A stretch of DNA of 64,000 bases from positions 248,001 through 312,000 of the forward strand of contig NZ_JYLK01000005.1 of assembly GCF_001439805.1 (NCBI RefSeq), read 5' to 3'. This document shows, piece after piece, positions 36,414-45,381 of the stretch. The stretch comes from Pseudomonas trivialis. Lineage in GTDB: Bacteria; Pseudomonadota; Gammaproteobacteria; Pseudomonadales; Pseudomonadaceae. The translations under genes were made by a program, and so were the position numbers. The notes below the pieces were generated by a model. It had not been told where the DNA came from and ran no database searches. It was given only the letters and a program-made list of their open reading frames with translations. Within the stretch, counting starts at the first letter, position 1, and each line of letters opens with the position of its first letter.

Positions 36414-37168
36414 TACACAGCCGCCTTGAAGTGGCGCGCATAACGCGGGCAGAGGTTGTCGCGCTTGAGCAGGATGAATACATCGGCCACCTGGAAGTCT
36501 TCATCCCAGCAGGGTTCGCCGCAGATCTTCGCGCCCAGTCGCATGTAGGCCTTGAGCAGCGGCGGCATTTCGGCGATGACGTTGGACGGCAGGTCCAGCG
36601 CCGGCAGCGGTTTTTTCGGTTCGGCGCGCAGGTGTTCGTTGCACAGGTAGCGTTCGCGCAGGCGCTGCATGATGGCGTGGGCCTGGATGCCGCCGTCGTG
36701 CATCGGAATGCTCGCGCAGCCCATCAGGTAGCTGTAGCCGCCCTGGTTGAGCACTTCGGCCAACTCGCCCCAGAGCACGGCGATGGTGCCGCCGTTGCGG
36801 TAGGCCGGGTCGACGCAGGTTCGGCCGATTTCCAGGATCGGGCCCTGCAGGTGCAGCAGGCCATGCAGACTGAACTCTTCTTCACTGTAGAACCGACCCA
36901 GGGTGCTGGCGGCCTGGTGATCGAGCAGGCGGGTGGTGGCGACCAGTCGACCACTGTTCAAATCCCGCACGCCGATGTGGCTGCAGTGAACATCATAGTC
37001 ATCCATGTCCAGGCCCAGTTCCGCGCCTTTCAGCTTGGCGTTGAATTCGCCGCTGAACACGTTGAACCGCAGGGCCTGTGCTTCCTGCAAAGCCTGTGCG
37101 CCAACCAGGCGTTCGGCTTGCAGACGGCGTTCATTGCCGGTGTCGCTGATGCGGGCGATCTGAGTCAT
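36413..37168 (-). CDS. olsB: L-ornithine N-alpha-acyltransferase OlsB
   Basis: First step of ornithine lipid synthesis, moving a 3-hydroxyacyl chain from ACP to ornithine. A 251-residue GNAT-type enzyme from the ATG at 37168, which has GGAG seven bases upstream; the reading from 37192 lacks support. Motifs are [32 protein letters not shown] and [12 protein letters not shown]. Ornithine lipids replace phospholipids under phosphate limitation, which fits the PHO-box-like sites just upstream. Confidence 0.92.
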   Translation of the reverse strand: MTQIARISDTGNERRLQAERLVGAQALQEAQALRFNVFSGEFNAKLKGAELGLDMDDYDVHCSHIGVRDLNSGRLVATTRLLDHQAASTLGRFYSEEEFSLHGLLHLQGPILEIGRTCVDPAYRNGGTIAVLWGELAEVLNQGGYSYLMGCASIPMHDGGIQAHAIMQRLRERYLCNEHLRAEPKKPLPALDLPSNVIAEMPPLLKAYMRLGAKICGEPCWDEDFQVADVFILLKRDNLCPRYARHFKAAV

Positions 37169-37262
37169 GGCGAATCTCCGAGTGCCAGCCACGTTTCGGC
37201 CGGTCGACTTGTTTGTCCAAACTCAGGCTATGTAGGCTCGGTGTCATCTCCATGAAGCTACG

Positions 37263-37280
37263 GTGACGGTTGGGTGACAC
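37263..37280 (-). promoter_or_regulatory. PHO-box-like site facing olsB
   Basis: On the minus strand GTGTCAC-CCAA-CCGTCAC matches the PhoB repeat with one mismatch in each half. It points at olsBA, about 95 bases before the ATG. No good -10 was found at the usual distance. Confidence 0.5.
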
Positions 37281-37285
37281 GCCCC

Positions 37286-37303
37286 GTGTCGCCAAACTGT
37301 CAT
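37286..37303 (+). promoter_or_regulatory. PHO-box-like site facing the serine hydrolase
   Basis: GTGTCGC-CAAA-CTGTCAT has a perfect downstream half. TAGCCT (37314-37319) lies ten bases further, the usual PHO-box to -10 distance. This predicts a start near 37327, before the ATG at 37353. Confidence 0.55.
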
Positions 37304-37352
37304 GGGCCTGGGCTAGCCTCGCGGGCTTGAATGCCCCCTTGAGTCTGCGTCC

Positions 37353-38426
37353 ATGGTCAGAGGCCTGTTGTGTGTTGCCCTGCTGTTAGTCACCGCTGCC
37401 GCCCATGCAGAAACCTGGCCCGGCAAGGAGTGGGCCAGAGGTGAGCCACTGGCCGGGCCCGCCGTCGAGGCCCTGGAGGCCTACGCATTTCCCGCGCGCG
37501 ACGACGCGACCCGTCAGGGCGTTCGCACCGACGCGCTGCTGGTGATCCGCGATGGCCAGATCGTCTATGAACGCTACGCCGCACCCACCAGCGCCAGCAC
37601 GCCGCACCTGACCTGGTCCATCAGCAAGAGCCTGATGGCCACGGTGCTCGGCGTGGCCTACGGGCAAAATCGCTTCAAGCTGAGCGACCCCGCCGCACGT
37701 TTTTACCCGCCGATGAAACAGCACCCCAAGGTGACCCTGGCCGATTTGCTGCACTGGGCCTCGGGCCTGGACTGGCAGGAAGACTACGAATACGCGCCGC
37801 TGAAGTCCTCGGTGGTGGCGATGCTCTACACCCGTGGCCATGGCGACATGGCCGAGTTCGCCGCTGAAACCGATGCCGCCGTGGCACCCGGCAAGGCCTT
37901 TCGTTACTCCAGCGGCGACAGCAATATTCTCTCCGCCGCGCTCAGGGGCATGCTGGGCCACAAGGCGTACATGAGTTACCCGTGGGATGCGCTGTTCGAG
38001 CCGCTGGGCATTCGCTCGGCCACCTGGGAAACCGACGCCGATGAAACCTTCGTTGCCTCCTCCTATGCCTACCTCACCGCCCGCGATCTGGCGCGGGTCG
38101 GCCTGCTGATGGCACGCGAGGGGCGATGGGGCGATGAACAACTGCTGCCCAAGGACTGGGTGGCGTTCAACCGCAAACCGTTCGACGGCTATAAAGCCGG
38201 CCAGGATGAAGCCGTACCGGGTGGTCAGTGGTGGCTCAACCAGGGCACGCCACGCCCCTGGCCTGACGCCCCCGCCGACACTTTCGCCGCACTGGGCCAC
38301 TGGGGCCAGGCGCTGTTCGTCCTGCCCGACGCACACCTGGTGATCGTGCGCTACGGCGACGACCGCGACGGCACCTACGGCCACAACGAACTGCTCAAAC
38401 GCGTGCTTGCGGCGGTGCAGCCATGA
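37353..38426 (+). CDS. Secreted serine hydrolase, beta-lactamase class C fold
   Basis: A 357-residue penicillin-binding/6-aminohexanoate-dimer-hydrolase-like protein. It has a signal peptide (cleavage after AAAHA), the SxxK nucleophile motif in WSISKSLMATVLG near residue 90, and FRYSSGDSNIL as the second motif. It probably cleaves an amide or ester in the periplasm; the substrate is unknown. It overlaps the next gene by four bases (ATGA) and lies divergent from olsBA behind a PHO-box-like promoter, so phosphate control is inferred. Confidence 0.85.
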   Translation: MVRGLLCVALLLVTAAAHAETWPGKEWARGEPLAGPAVEALEAYAFPARDDATRQGVRTDALLVIRDGQIVYERYAAPTSASTPHLTWSISKSLMATVLGVAYGQNRFKLSDPAARFYPPMKQHPKVTLADLLHWASGLDWQEDYEYAPLKSSVVAMLYTRGHGDMAEFAAETDAAVAPGKAFRYSSGDSNILSAALRGMLGHKAYMSYPWDALFEPLGIRSATWETDADETFVASSYAYLTARDLARVGLLMAREGRWGDEQLLPKDWVAFNRKPFDGYKAGQDEAVPGGQWWLNQGTPRPWPDAPADTFAALGHWGQALFVLPDAHLVIVRYGDDRDGTYGHNELLKRVLAAVQP

Positions 38427-38737
38427 TCCGTCGTCATCCGATTCTCAGCCTCTTTGCCGTGCTGCTGCTCGTCCTGCTCGGCTGGGTGTGGCATGAGCGC
38501 GTCAATCTGCAAGCCTTCCCCGACATCATTGCGGCCTACACCGCCAAGGAATATTGCTCGTGCCGCTATGTGGCGAATAACCCTGCGCAGTATTGCCGGG
38601 GCTACGTGAAACAATACGTGCCCACCAGTGCGTTTCGTGACAACCCGGAGCGCAGTGAGGTGACGGCGAGTGGGTTGGGGCGCACGCACAGTGCACGGTG
38701 GTTGGGGGAGAGGCAGGGGTGTCGGTTGTTGCCGTGA
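38423..38737 (+). CDS. Small membrane-anchored hypothetical protein with Cys pairs
   Basis: A 104-residue protein: one N-terminal hydrophobic helix (HPILSLFAVLLLVLLGWVW) and a periplasmic part with CSCRY, YCRGYV and a late Cys. That pattern suggests disulfides or a metal site. The start overlaps the stop of the serine hydrolase, so the two are translationally coupled and likely act together. Family not recognised. Confidence 0.72.
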   Translation: MIRRHPILSLFAVLLLVLLGWVWHERVNLQAFPDIIAAYTAKEYCSCRYVANNPAQYCRGYVKQYVPTSAFRDNPERSEVTASGLGRTHSARWLGERQGCRLLP

Positions 38738-38802
38738 GGGCCCATTGGGCACTTCCACTTAATTAACCCAATAGACGGGCCTCTGGTGAGGCCCGGTCTG
38801 GA

Positions 38803-39192
38803 TCACCTGAACTCCAATAAAACGGCTATGACGATCATCCAAATAAAGCCGATGGTCATCACCGTCAAGTTGATGATCAGGCGACGTTTCAGATGGGGTG
38901 GGAAGTTTTCAAGATCAACCGGATCCAGTTCTCCGACTTGGATCGAAGCCTTTGGCCACGCCACCATTCCAGTGATTTTCGATATTTCCAGGAGCGACCA
39001 AATCAAACCTCGCTTCCCAAGACTTGGCCCCCAGAGATAAATATAACGGCTGTTTTTTAAGGCATCCTTTATGGCGTCCAGGTGACAGCGGCTCAGGTAC
39101 AGGCTGTATGCAAGAGTTAGATAGGCAAGCAAAATTGGACATCCCATAAAAATGATCGCAACCCAAGGGTGCCAATTGTCGATACTGGTCAT
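38803..39192 (-). CDS. Candidate membrane immunity protein for the PAAR effector
   Basis: A 129-residue protein with hydrophobic helices at about residues 9-31 and 105-126 and a charged middle that may hold a re-entrant segment. Its ATG overlaps the end of the PAAR gene by four bases, so it is coupled to it. Inner-membrane immunity proteins with few helices usually guard against pore-forming type VI effectors. The family is not recognised; the role is inferred from position and topology. Confidence 0.6.
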   Translation of the reverse strand: MTSIDNWHPWVAIIFMGCPILLAYLTLAYSLYLSRCHLDAIKDALKNSRYIYLWGPSLGKRGLIWSLLEISKITGMVAWPKASIQVGELDPVDLENFPPHLKRRLIINLTVMTIGFIWMIVIAVLLEFR

Positions 39193-40604
39193 GGTTGAGT
39201 AACTTCGTAAAGTTTCTCACCGATAGTTTCACCAGCCCTCCCTCCGACAGTCGTGCCCACCCATGCGCCAGTCCCCACTATGGCCGCGACACAGACAACG
39301 CCTCCGATACCTCCTGTCGCTACGCCAATTCCCAAGCAGATCGGACCACTGGCAGAACCGGCTATCACACCACCCGCAACGCCACCACCAGTGGACCCAA
39401 TGAATTTCCCGCCTTCAGTAAACGTGATGTTCTCACAGGCCGCCCTTGTGTCGCCGCCACACACCTGCTGAATAGCCAGCACCGAAGAAACACCGCCAAT
39501 GCCAATGGCGAGATAGCCCCCCATCTTCATATATTTGGTAGCACGACTGACCGCCTCCACATGGGCGCAATACCCCGGAATCTGCCCTGGCGCACCGGCC
39601 TTGTCCCAGTGATGCACCAGACTTCGGCTGGAAATTCCGAGGGCCGTTTTCAGCTTGGGATGATCGCCCAATGTGGTGTGGCCGCGCAGACGAGTGGAGT
39701 TCATCAGGTGAGCGTCCAACTGAGCGAGCAGGCGCTGGCGTTCGGCGAAGAACTGCGGCGATTTAAGATGACCCTGCTGGCGATAGCTCTCCTGATGCAA
39801 GCGTTCTATGGCACGGAGTGTGTCGCGCAGGTTGGCGAGGTGTGTCTCCATCACCACGGCGCTCACGCCCAGCCATGTCGAGGTGTGGCCAATGAAGCCG
39901 GCGATTTCGGCGCCGTGACGTTGCAGGAAGTCAGCCTCATCCTGTGTAAGAGAATCAAGGGATGCGTCGACCTGTTGAGCCGCTTGCATCAGTTGCGATT
40001 CCTGATAGGTGCAGGCGGTATTTTCAGGATCGCCAAGCACGATCAGTGAGCCGGCTTTGACGTTTGCCGTGCGAGGATTGAGCGCTTGGAATTTGCGCAT
40101 CACCGCCGGATCAGGTGTGGGAAATAGGGTTTTTTCCAGCGCTTCACGGGTCATGCTTGTTGGCACGATATAGAAGCCGGGCTCCTCGCCTGCTGGGCCT
40201 TTAAATACAGGTGGCGACACACTGCGCGAAGGGACATAGGCGGATTGTTGCGGCGCTGCCGAGCGATTATCCACGGGTGATGGAACCGGTTCAGCGGTGC
40301 GCCGGGTTGATTGGGATGGGGAGCTTTGGTTGCTGTAAGTAGCGGTGTACACCGAGGGAATCAGCTTGGCGCGACATGGGCAACTGCTGAGACTGTCCAG
40401 TGTGCCTGCCACAAGTTTGCCATGACTTTCAATGTGCGAAATTCCTCCGAGGATATTGTAAATTCCCTCATGTTTCCCACACGTTACCCGGTCACCTTCA
40501 CGGGCATGTAGGAGGCCATAAATATTAACCCTTGGATCACCATCCAGAACGTTCCCGCCGCAGGTGGTTTTGTCACCCAGGCCGATGAAGTGACCTTCAT
40601 TCAT
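39189..40604 (-). CDS. PAAR-domain type VI effector candidate with glycine-rich C-terminus
   Basis: A 471-residue protein. Residues 1-75 are a PAAR domain (start GHFIGLGDKTTCGGNV, then HEGIYNILGG) that would cap the VgrG spike. A Pro/Ser linker follows, then a LysM-like patch (FQALNPRTANVKAGSLIVLG) and long helices. The last ~110 residues are glycine-zipper hydrophobic segments (GGGVAGGVIAGSASG, IGVATGGIGGVVCVAAIVG) of the kind seen in pore-forming effectors. No vgrG or other type VI gene lies in the window. Base composition is visibly less GC-rich than in the neighbours, which suggests transfer. Confidence 0.75.
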   Translation of the reverse strand: MNEGHFIGLGDKTTCGGNVLDGDPRVNIYGLLHAREGDRVTCGKHEGIYNILGGISHIESHGKLVAGTLDSLSSCPCRAKLIPSVYTATYSNQSSPSQSTRRTAEPVPSPVDNRSAAPQQSAYVPSRSVSPPVFKGPAGEEPGFYIVPTSMTREALEKTLFPTPDPAVMRKFQALNPRTANVKAGSLIVLGDPENTACTYQESQLMQAAQQVDASLDSLTQDEADFLQRHGAEIAGFIGHTSTWLGVSAVVMETHLANLRDTLRAIERLHQESYRQQGHLKSPQFFAERQRLLAQLDAHLMNSTRLRGHTTLGDHPKLKTALGISSRSLVHHWDKAGAPGQIPGYCAHVEAVSRATKYMKMGGYLAIGIGGVSSVLAIQQVCGGDTRAACENITFTEGGKFIGSTGGGVAGGVIAGSASGPICLGIGVATGGIGGVVCVAAIVGTGAWVGTTVGGRAGETIGEKLYEVTQP

Positions 40605-41042
40605 CGTGTTTCTCCATTGCAGACAGTCGTGTGGACATAGAGCGGCGACTGAACATTAGCCATGCGTTTCGAACATATTTAATGGCGTAATACTGGAAAG
40701 GGTGTTGCGCCTGTTGGCTTGGGGCTTTACCGAAGGTAGAAAGTCCCCGCCACGAAGAAGTTCAGCGGTAACCTCATTGGTAGACGAGGGATGCAATGTT
40801 GAGCTCACATGTAATCCTTTTTATACGAAGAAGGCGGGTAAGGGCGAATTGCCAACAACCCAAACTTTGAAGAGGTGTTTGCCTGAGGTAAAGTCGGACA
40901 ATTCCGGGAGCTTTGTCGTAAAAATCCGATGAATTTCCGCATCAGCCGAAAAAGGCAAATTGCATTGGGGCCCACATTGAATTTGCACCGTTCATGACAT
41001 TGCGCTTAAGGTTCGCGCAGGTTTCCTGCCCCATGAGTCCTT
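40605..41042. other. AT-richer intergenic region upstream of the PAAR gene
   Basis: 438 bases between the divergent PAAR and YceI genes. Base composition resembles the PAAR islet. An open frame at 40702-40932 (76 codons) has no ribosome site and no recognisable content. Nothing else was identified. Confidence 0.5.
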
Positions 41043-41624
41043 ATGTTCTGCGTCAAACCCCTGGCCTTTGCCCTGCTGGCTTTCGCCGCCTTGCCCGCGC
41101 ACGCCGCCTGGTACCTCGATAACGAATCCTCGCGCCTGTCTTTCGTCACCACCAAAAACACCGAGATCGCTGAAGTGCAGCGCTTTCTGGTGTTGCATGG
41201 CAAGGTCGACGGCAAGGGCGCGGCGCAGTTGCAAGTGGAGTTGGAGTCGGTCAACAGTGCCGTCCCGCTGCGTGATGAGCGCATGCGTAACGAGCTGTTT
41301 GAGATCAAGACGTTCCCCGAAGCGTTGATCAGTGCGCAGATCAATCTGCAGCCGATCAACGACCTGGCGCCCGGTGCGCAAATCGAGCTGCGCCTGCCGA
41401 TAAGCGTCACCCTGCATGGCAAGACTCAGACCTACAGCGCCGAGCTGTTGGCCACGCGCCTGGATGATCGGCGCTTCCAGGTGGTAACCCTGGAGCCGGT
41501 GGTGTTGCATGCCGAGGATTTCGACTTGGCGCCGGGTGTGGCGGCATTGCGCAAGGCGGCCGGGCTTGCGTCGATCAGTTTGTCGGTGCCGGTGAGTGCG
41601 GTGCTGATTTTCACGGCGCGCTGA
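41043..41624 (+). CDS. YceI-family periplasmic protein
   Basis: A 193-residue lipocalin-like protein with a signal peptide (cleavage after PAHA, before AWYLD). The YceI pattern is seen as WYLDNESSRLSFVTTKNTEI and MRNELFEIKTFPEALI. Members bind isoprenoid or amphiphilic ligands in the periplasm. The downstream phospholipase-D gene starts two bases after the stop codon, so the two are probably co-transcribed. Confidence 0.86.
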   Translation: MFCVKPLAFALLAFAALPAHAAWYLDNESSRLSFVTTKNTEIAEVQRFLVLHGKVDGKGAAQLQVELESVNSAVPLRDERMRNELFEIKTFPEALISAQINLQPINDLAPGAQIELRLPISVTLHGKTQTYSAELLATRLDDRRFQVVTLEPVVLHAEDFDLAPGVAALRKAAGLASISLSVPVSAVLIFTAR

Positions 41625-41625
41625 C

Positions 41626-42783
41626 GTGAGCGGCGCGGTGTTCCCGTGGCGCAGCGCCAACCGTTTCGAGTTGTTGATCGACGGACCGCGCTTTTTCCCG
41701 CAGATGCTGGTGGGCATCGCCCGCGCCGAGCAGCAGGTTGACCTGGAGTTGTACCTGGTGGAGGCGGGGGCGTGTGCCGAAGCGATGGTGCAGGCGCTGG
41801 TGCACGCTGCCGAGCGCGGCGTGCGGGTGCGCTGCCTGTTCGATGATTACGGCAGCCTGGCCTTCACCCTCGGGCTGCGCAAGCGCCTGACCGACGCGGG
41901 TGTGCAGTTGCGGTTCTACAATCGCCTGAGCTGGCGCCGCTGGGTGCGCAACCTGTACCGCGACCACCGCAAGCTGCTGCTGATCGACCAGGCAACCGCC
42001 GTGGTCGGCGGCACGGGCGTCACCGATGAGTTCTGGACGCCAGGGCAGGACAGCGCCGACTGGCATGAAGTGATGGTGCAGATCAACGGCCCGCTGGTGC
42101 TGGATTGGCAGGCGCTGTTCGACCGTCAATGGCACGCCAACGCCGCGCGCCGGGCATGGAAGCCGGCGACCCGTTTCGGTTTGCCGCGCCTGCCCAAGGT
42201 GCCGGCGAGCGGCGCGGGCCTTGGCCGCGTCGCCTATGCCGACGCCCGTCAGCATCGCGATATCCTGCAGTCGCTGATCCGTGCCTTGAACAGCAGCCAG
42301 CGACGTATCTGGCTGGCCACGCCGTATTTTCTGCCGACCTGGAGCGTGCGCCGAGCCTTGCGCCGCGCCGCCGGCCGCGGTGTGGATGTGCGCCTGTTGC
42401 TCACCGGTCCGCGTACCGATCACCCCTCGGTGCGTTATGCCGGGCATCGCTATTACCCGCGCCTGCTGCGCGCGGGCGTGCAGATTTTTGAATACCAGCC
42501 GTGCTTTTTGCACCTGAAGATGGTGCTGGTGGACGATTGGGTGAGCATTGGCTCATGCAATTTCGATCACTGGAATTTGCGTTTCAACCTGGAGGCCAAC
42601 CTCGAAGCCCTGGACCCGGATCTGGCACTGGCCGTGGCCGGCAGTTTCGAGCGCGATTTTGCCCTGAGTCAGGCAGTGAGTCTGCAGGCGTGGAAAGCGC
42701 GGCCGCTGTGGCGGCGGGTGAAGCAGCGGTTATGGGGATGGGTGGATCGGCTGGTGGTCAATCTGCTGGACCGACGCAACTAG
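41626..42783 (+). CDS. Phospholipase D-like cardiolipin synthase (ClsB type)
   Basis: A 385-residue enzyme with two HKD half-sites: RDHRKLLLIDQATAVVGGTG near residue 110 and HLKMVLVDDWVSIGSCNFD near residue 300. It has no N-terminal membrane helices, which fits the ClsB/YbhO group rather than ClsA. It starts with GTG one base after the YceI stop. It would join phosphatidyl groups to make cardiolipin; the exact alcohol acceptor is unknown. Confidence 0.85.
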   Translation: MSGAVFPWRSANRFELLIDGPRFFPQMLVGIARAEQQVDLELYLVEAGACAEAMVQALVHAAERGVRVRCLFDDYGSLAFTLGLRKRLTDAGVQLRFYNRLSWRRWVRNLYRDHRKLLLIDQATAVVGGTGVTDEFWTPGQDSADWHEVMVQINGPLVLDWQALFDRQWHANAARRAWKPATRFGLPRLPKVPASGAGLGRVAYADARQHRDILQSLIRALNSSQRRIWLATPYFLPTWSVRRALRRAAGRGVDVRLLLTGPRTDHPSVRYAGHRYYPRLLRAGVQIFEYQPCFLHLKMVLVDDWVSIGSCNFDHWNLRFNLEANLEALDPDLALAVAGSFERDFALSQAVSLQAWKARPLWRRVKQRLWGWVDRLVVNLLDRRN

Positions 42784-42799
42784 CCGGTTACCGCGATCA

Positions 42800-42830
42800 A
42801 ATGTGGGAGGGCGCAAGCCCCTCTCACATT
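42800..42830. repeat. Degenerate REP hairpin
   Basis: AATGTGGGAGGGCGCAAGCC followed closely by CCTCTCACATT. It is one REP-derived stem with changed bases, between convergent genes, and probably serves as a transcript end. Confidence 0.75.
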
Positions 42831-42852
42831 GTTTTGCATCGTACGCGAGGTA

Positions 42853-45144
42853 TCAGAGCAGCTCGAAACTCTGCTGCTGCACATCCTGGGAGTCCAGCCC
42901 GATCTGCACGTTGAACTCACCCGGTTCCGCCGCGAACTTGAGCTGGGCGTTGTAGAACTTCAGGTCTTCCTCGGTGATGGTGAAGTGCAAGGTGCGCTCT
43001 TCACCGGCCTTGAGCATGACCTTCTGGAAGTTCTTCAGCTCCTTGACCGGACGGATCATTGAGCCGGCCACGTCCTGGATATACAACTGCACCACCGTTT
43101 CGCCATCCACCTTGCCGGTGTTCTTCACCGTGACGCTGGCGTCGAGCTTGCCGGTCTTGTTCAGGGTGGTGGACGACAGCGCCATGTCCGACAGGGTGAA
43201 GCGCGTGTAGCTCAGGCCATAGCCGAATGGAAACAGGGGGCCGGTGGTGTCATCGAAATACTGCGAGGTGTAGTTGCCCGGCTTGCCCGGGGTAAACGGC
43301 CGGCCGACGCTCAGGTGGTTGTAGTAGGTCGGGATCTGCCCCACCGAACGCGGGAACGTGATCGGCAGTTTGCCCGACGGGTTGTAGTCACCGAACAGCA
43401 CGTCGGCAATCGCATGACCGCCTTCGGTGCCGGCGAACCAGGTTTCCAGGATCGCGTCGGCTTGCTTGTTCTCGTCGACGATCGACAGTGGACGGCCGTT
43501 CATCAGCACCAGCACCAGTGGCTTGCCGGTGGCCTTGAGTGCCTTGATCAGGTCGCGCTGGCTTTGCGGGATGTTCAGGTCGGTGCGGCTGGACGATTCG
43601 TGGGACATGCCACGGGACTCGCCCACGGCGGCGACCACCACATCGGCGTCTTTGGCGGCCTTGACCGCTTCGTCGATCATTGCCTGGGCCGGGCGGGCGT
43701 CATCCACCACTTCCGGGGCATCGAAGTTGAGGAAGTTGAGGTAGTCGACCACGGCCTTGTCGTTGGTGATGTTGGCACCACGGGCGTAGATGATCTTGCC
43801 TTTTTCACCGATGACCGCGTTCATGCCGTCAAGCAGGGTTACCGATTGCTCGGGTTTGCCGGCGGCGGCCCAACTGCCCATCATGTCGATCGGCGCCTTG
43901 GCCAGCGGGCCCACCAGGGCGATGGTGGCGGATTTTTTCAGTGGCAGGGTGTCGTTCTGGTTTTTCAGCAGCACCAGGCTGCGGCGCGCGATATCGCGCG
44001 CATCGCTGCGGTGCAGGCGGCTTTCGGCGTAGGTGTCGGCCGGGTCGTCCTCGGCCTTGCCGATGCGCAGGTACGGGTCCTTGAACAGGCCCATGTCGTA
44101 CTTGGCGGCGAGCACTTCGCGCACGGCGTTGTCGATGTCGCTCTGTTCGATCTCGCCGGACTTGAGCAGCCCCGGCAATTCCTTGGCGTAGAGCGAGTCG
44201 TTCATGCTCATGTCGATGCCGGCCTTGATCGCAAGTTTGGCGGCTTCACGCCCGTCCTTGGCCACGCCGTGCTTGATCAGTTCGAAGATCGCGCCGTGGT
44301 CGCTCACGGCCAGGCCCTTGAAGCCCCAGTCCTTGCGCAGCAGGTCGTTCATCAGCCAGGTGTTGGCGGTGGCGGGCACGCCGTTGATCGAATTGAGCGC
44401 CACCATCACGCTGCCGGCCCTGGCCTTGATCGCCGCGTGGTAGGGCGGCAGGTAGTCCTGGTACATCTTGACCGGGCTCATGTCGACTACGTTGTAGTCA
44501 CGCCCGCCTTCCACCGCGCCATACAGGGCGAAGTGCTTGACGCTGGCCATGAGGCTGTCGGCATTGGCCGGGCTTGTGCCCTGGAAGGCCTTGACCATCA
44601 CGCCGGCAATGCGCGAGGTCAGGTAGGTGTCTTCACCGAAGCCTTCGGAGGTGCGGCCCCAGCGCGGGTCGCGGGAGATATCGACCATCGGTGCAAAGGT
44701 GATGTCGAGGCTGTCGGCGGCGGCTTCCTGGGCGGCGATGCGCCCGGAGCGGCCGATGGCGTCCATGTCCCAGCTGGAGGCCAGGGCCAGGCTGATCGGG
44801 AAAATGGTGCGGTGGCCGTGGATCACGTCGTAGGCGAAGAACATCGGGATCTTCAGGCGGCTGTGCATGGCCGCGTCCTGCATCGGACGGTTTTCCGCGC
44901 GGGTGATGGAGTTGAACGTGCCGCCGATACGGCCGGCGGCGATTTCCTTGCGGATCAGCTCGCGGGGCATTTCCGGGCCGATGCTGATCAGGCGCAACTG
45001 GCCGATCTTTTCATCGAGGGTCATCTGCCTGAGCAGGTCGCTGACGAAGGCGTCCTTGTCCTTGAGCGCGGCAGGCTTGGTTTCTGCCCAGGCGGGGTGA
45101 CTGGCCAGAGTGGCAACAAGGCCGAGCAAACACAGCTTCTTCAT
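42853..45144 (-). CDS. bglX: Periplasmic beta-glucosidase BglX (GH3)
   Basis: Glycoside hydrolase family 3 enzyme that removes terminal beta-glucose. From the ATG at 45144 (AAGGA upstream, AAGGATATTC-ATG) it has 763 residues, the usual BglX length. A signal peptide ends at AWAETK. The catalytic domain shows SVKHFALYGA, and the nucleophile is in LAVSDHGAIFELIKHG. The C-terminal sandwich contains GMSHESSSRTDL and a fibronectin-III-like end. Monocistronic. Confidence 0.94.
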   Translation of the reverse strand: MKKLCLLGLVATLASHPAWAETKPAALKDKDAFVSDLLRQMTLDEKIGQLRLISIGPEMPRELIRKEIAAGRIGGTFNSITRAENRPMQDAAMHSRLKIPMFFAYDVIHGHRTIFPISLALASSWDMDAIGRSGRIAAQEAAADSLDITFAPMVDISRDPRWGRTSEGFGEDTYLTSRIAGVMVKAFQGTSPANADSLMASVKHFALYGAVEGGRDYNVVDMSPVKMYQDYLPPYHAAIKARAGSVMVALNSINGVPATANTWLMNDLLRKDWGFKGLAVSDHGAIFELIKHGVAKDGREAAKLAIKAGIDMSMNDSLYAKELPGLLKSGEIEQSDIDNAVREVLAAKYDMGLFKDPYLRIGKAEDDPADTYAESRLHRSDARDIARRSLVLLKNQNDTLPLKKSATIALVGPLAKAPIDMMGSWAAAGKPEQSVTLLDGMNAVIGEKGKIIYARGANITNDKAVVDYLNFLNFDAPEVVDDARPAQAMIDEAVKAAKDADVVVAAVGESRGMSHESSSRTDLNIPQSQRDLIKALKATGKPLVLVLMNGRPLSIVDENKQADAILETWFAGTEGGHAIADVLFGDYNPSGKLPITFPRSVGQIPTYYNHLSVGRPFTPGKPGNYTSQYFDDTTGPLFPFGYGLSYTRFTLSDMALSSTTLNKTGKLDASVTVKNTGKVDGETVVQLYIQDVAGSMIRPVKELKNFQKVMLKAGEERTLHFTITEEDLKFYNAQLKFAAEPGEFNVQIGLDSQDVQQQSFELL

Positions 45145-45381
45145 GAATATCCTTTTTCGGCTCACGGCACAGCACAAGGCTGATCGGCCGAAATGTGGGG
45201 AGCGTCTATTGTTGTTCGGGTGTTGTTCAGATAAATGCAGCACACTCTGAACTCTTTTTCGCGCTGGGCATCTTTGTAGCTGATTGGCTCGATGCATGCC
45301 AGTGGTGGCGGATTATGCCCCAAGCGTGTTGCTTGTGGGATGAGTCGTCACATTCCATCAAGGTTCGTCAGGAGAAACACC

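Noticed and set aside
40702..40932. 76-codon plus-strand frame upstream of the PAAR gene
   Set aside because: No ribosome site, no recognisable residues, and atypical composition; kept only as a note on the gap.
43315..45183. Plus-strand 622-codon frame opposite bglX
   Set aside because: Antisense shadow of the GH3 gene with no ribosome site or family content.
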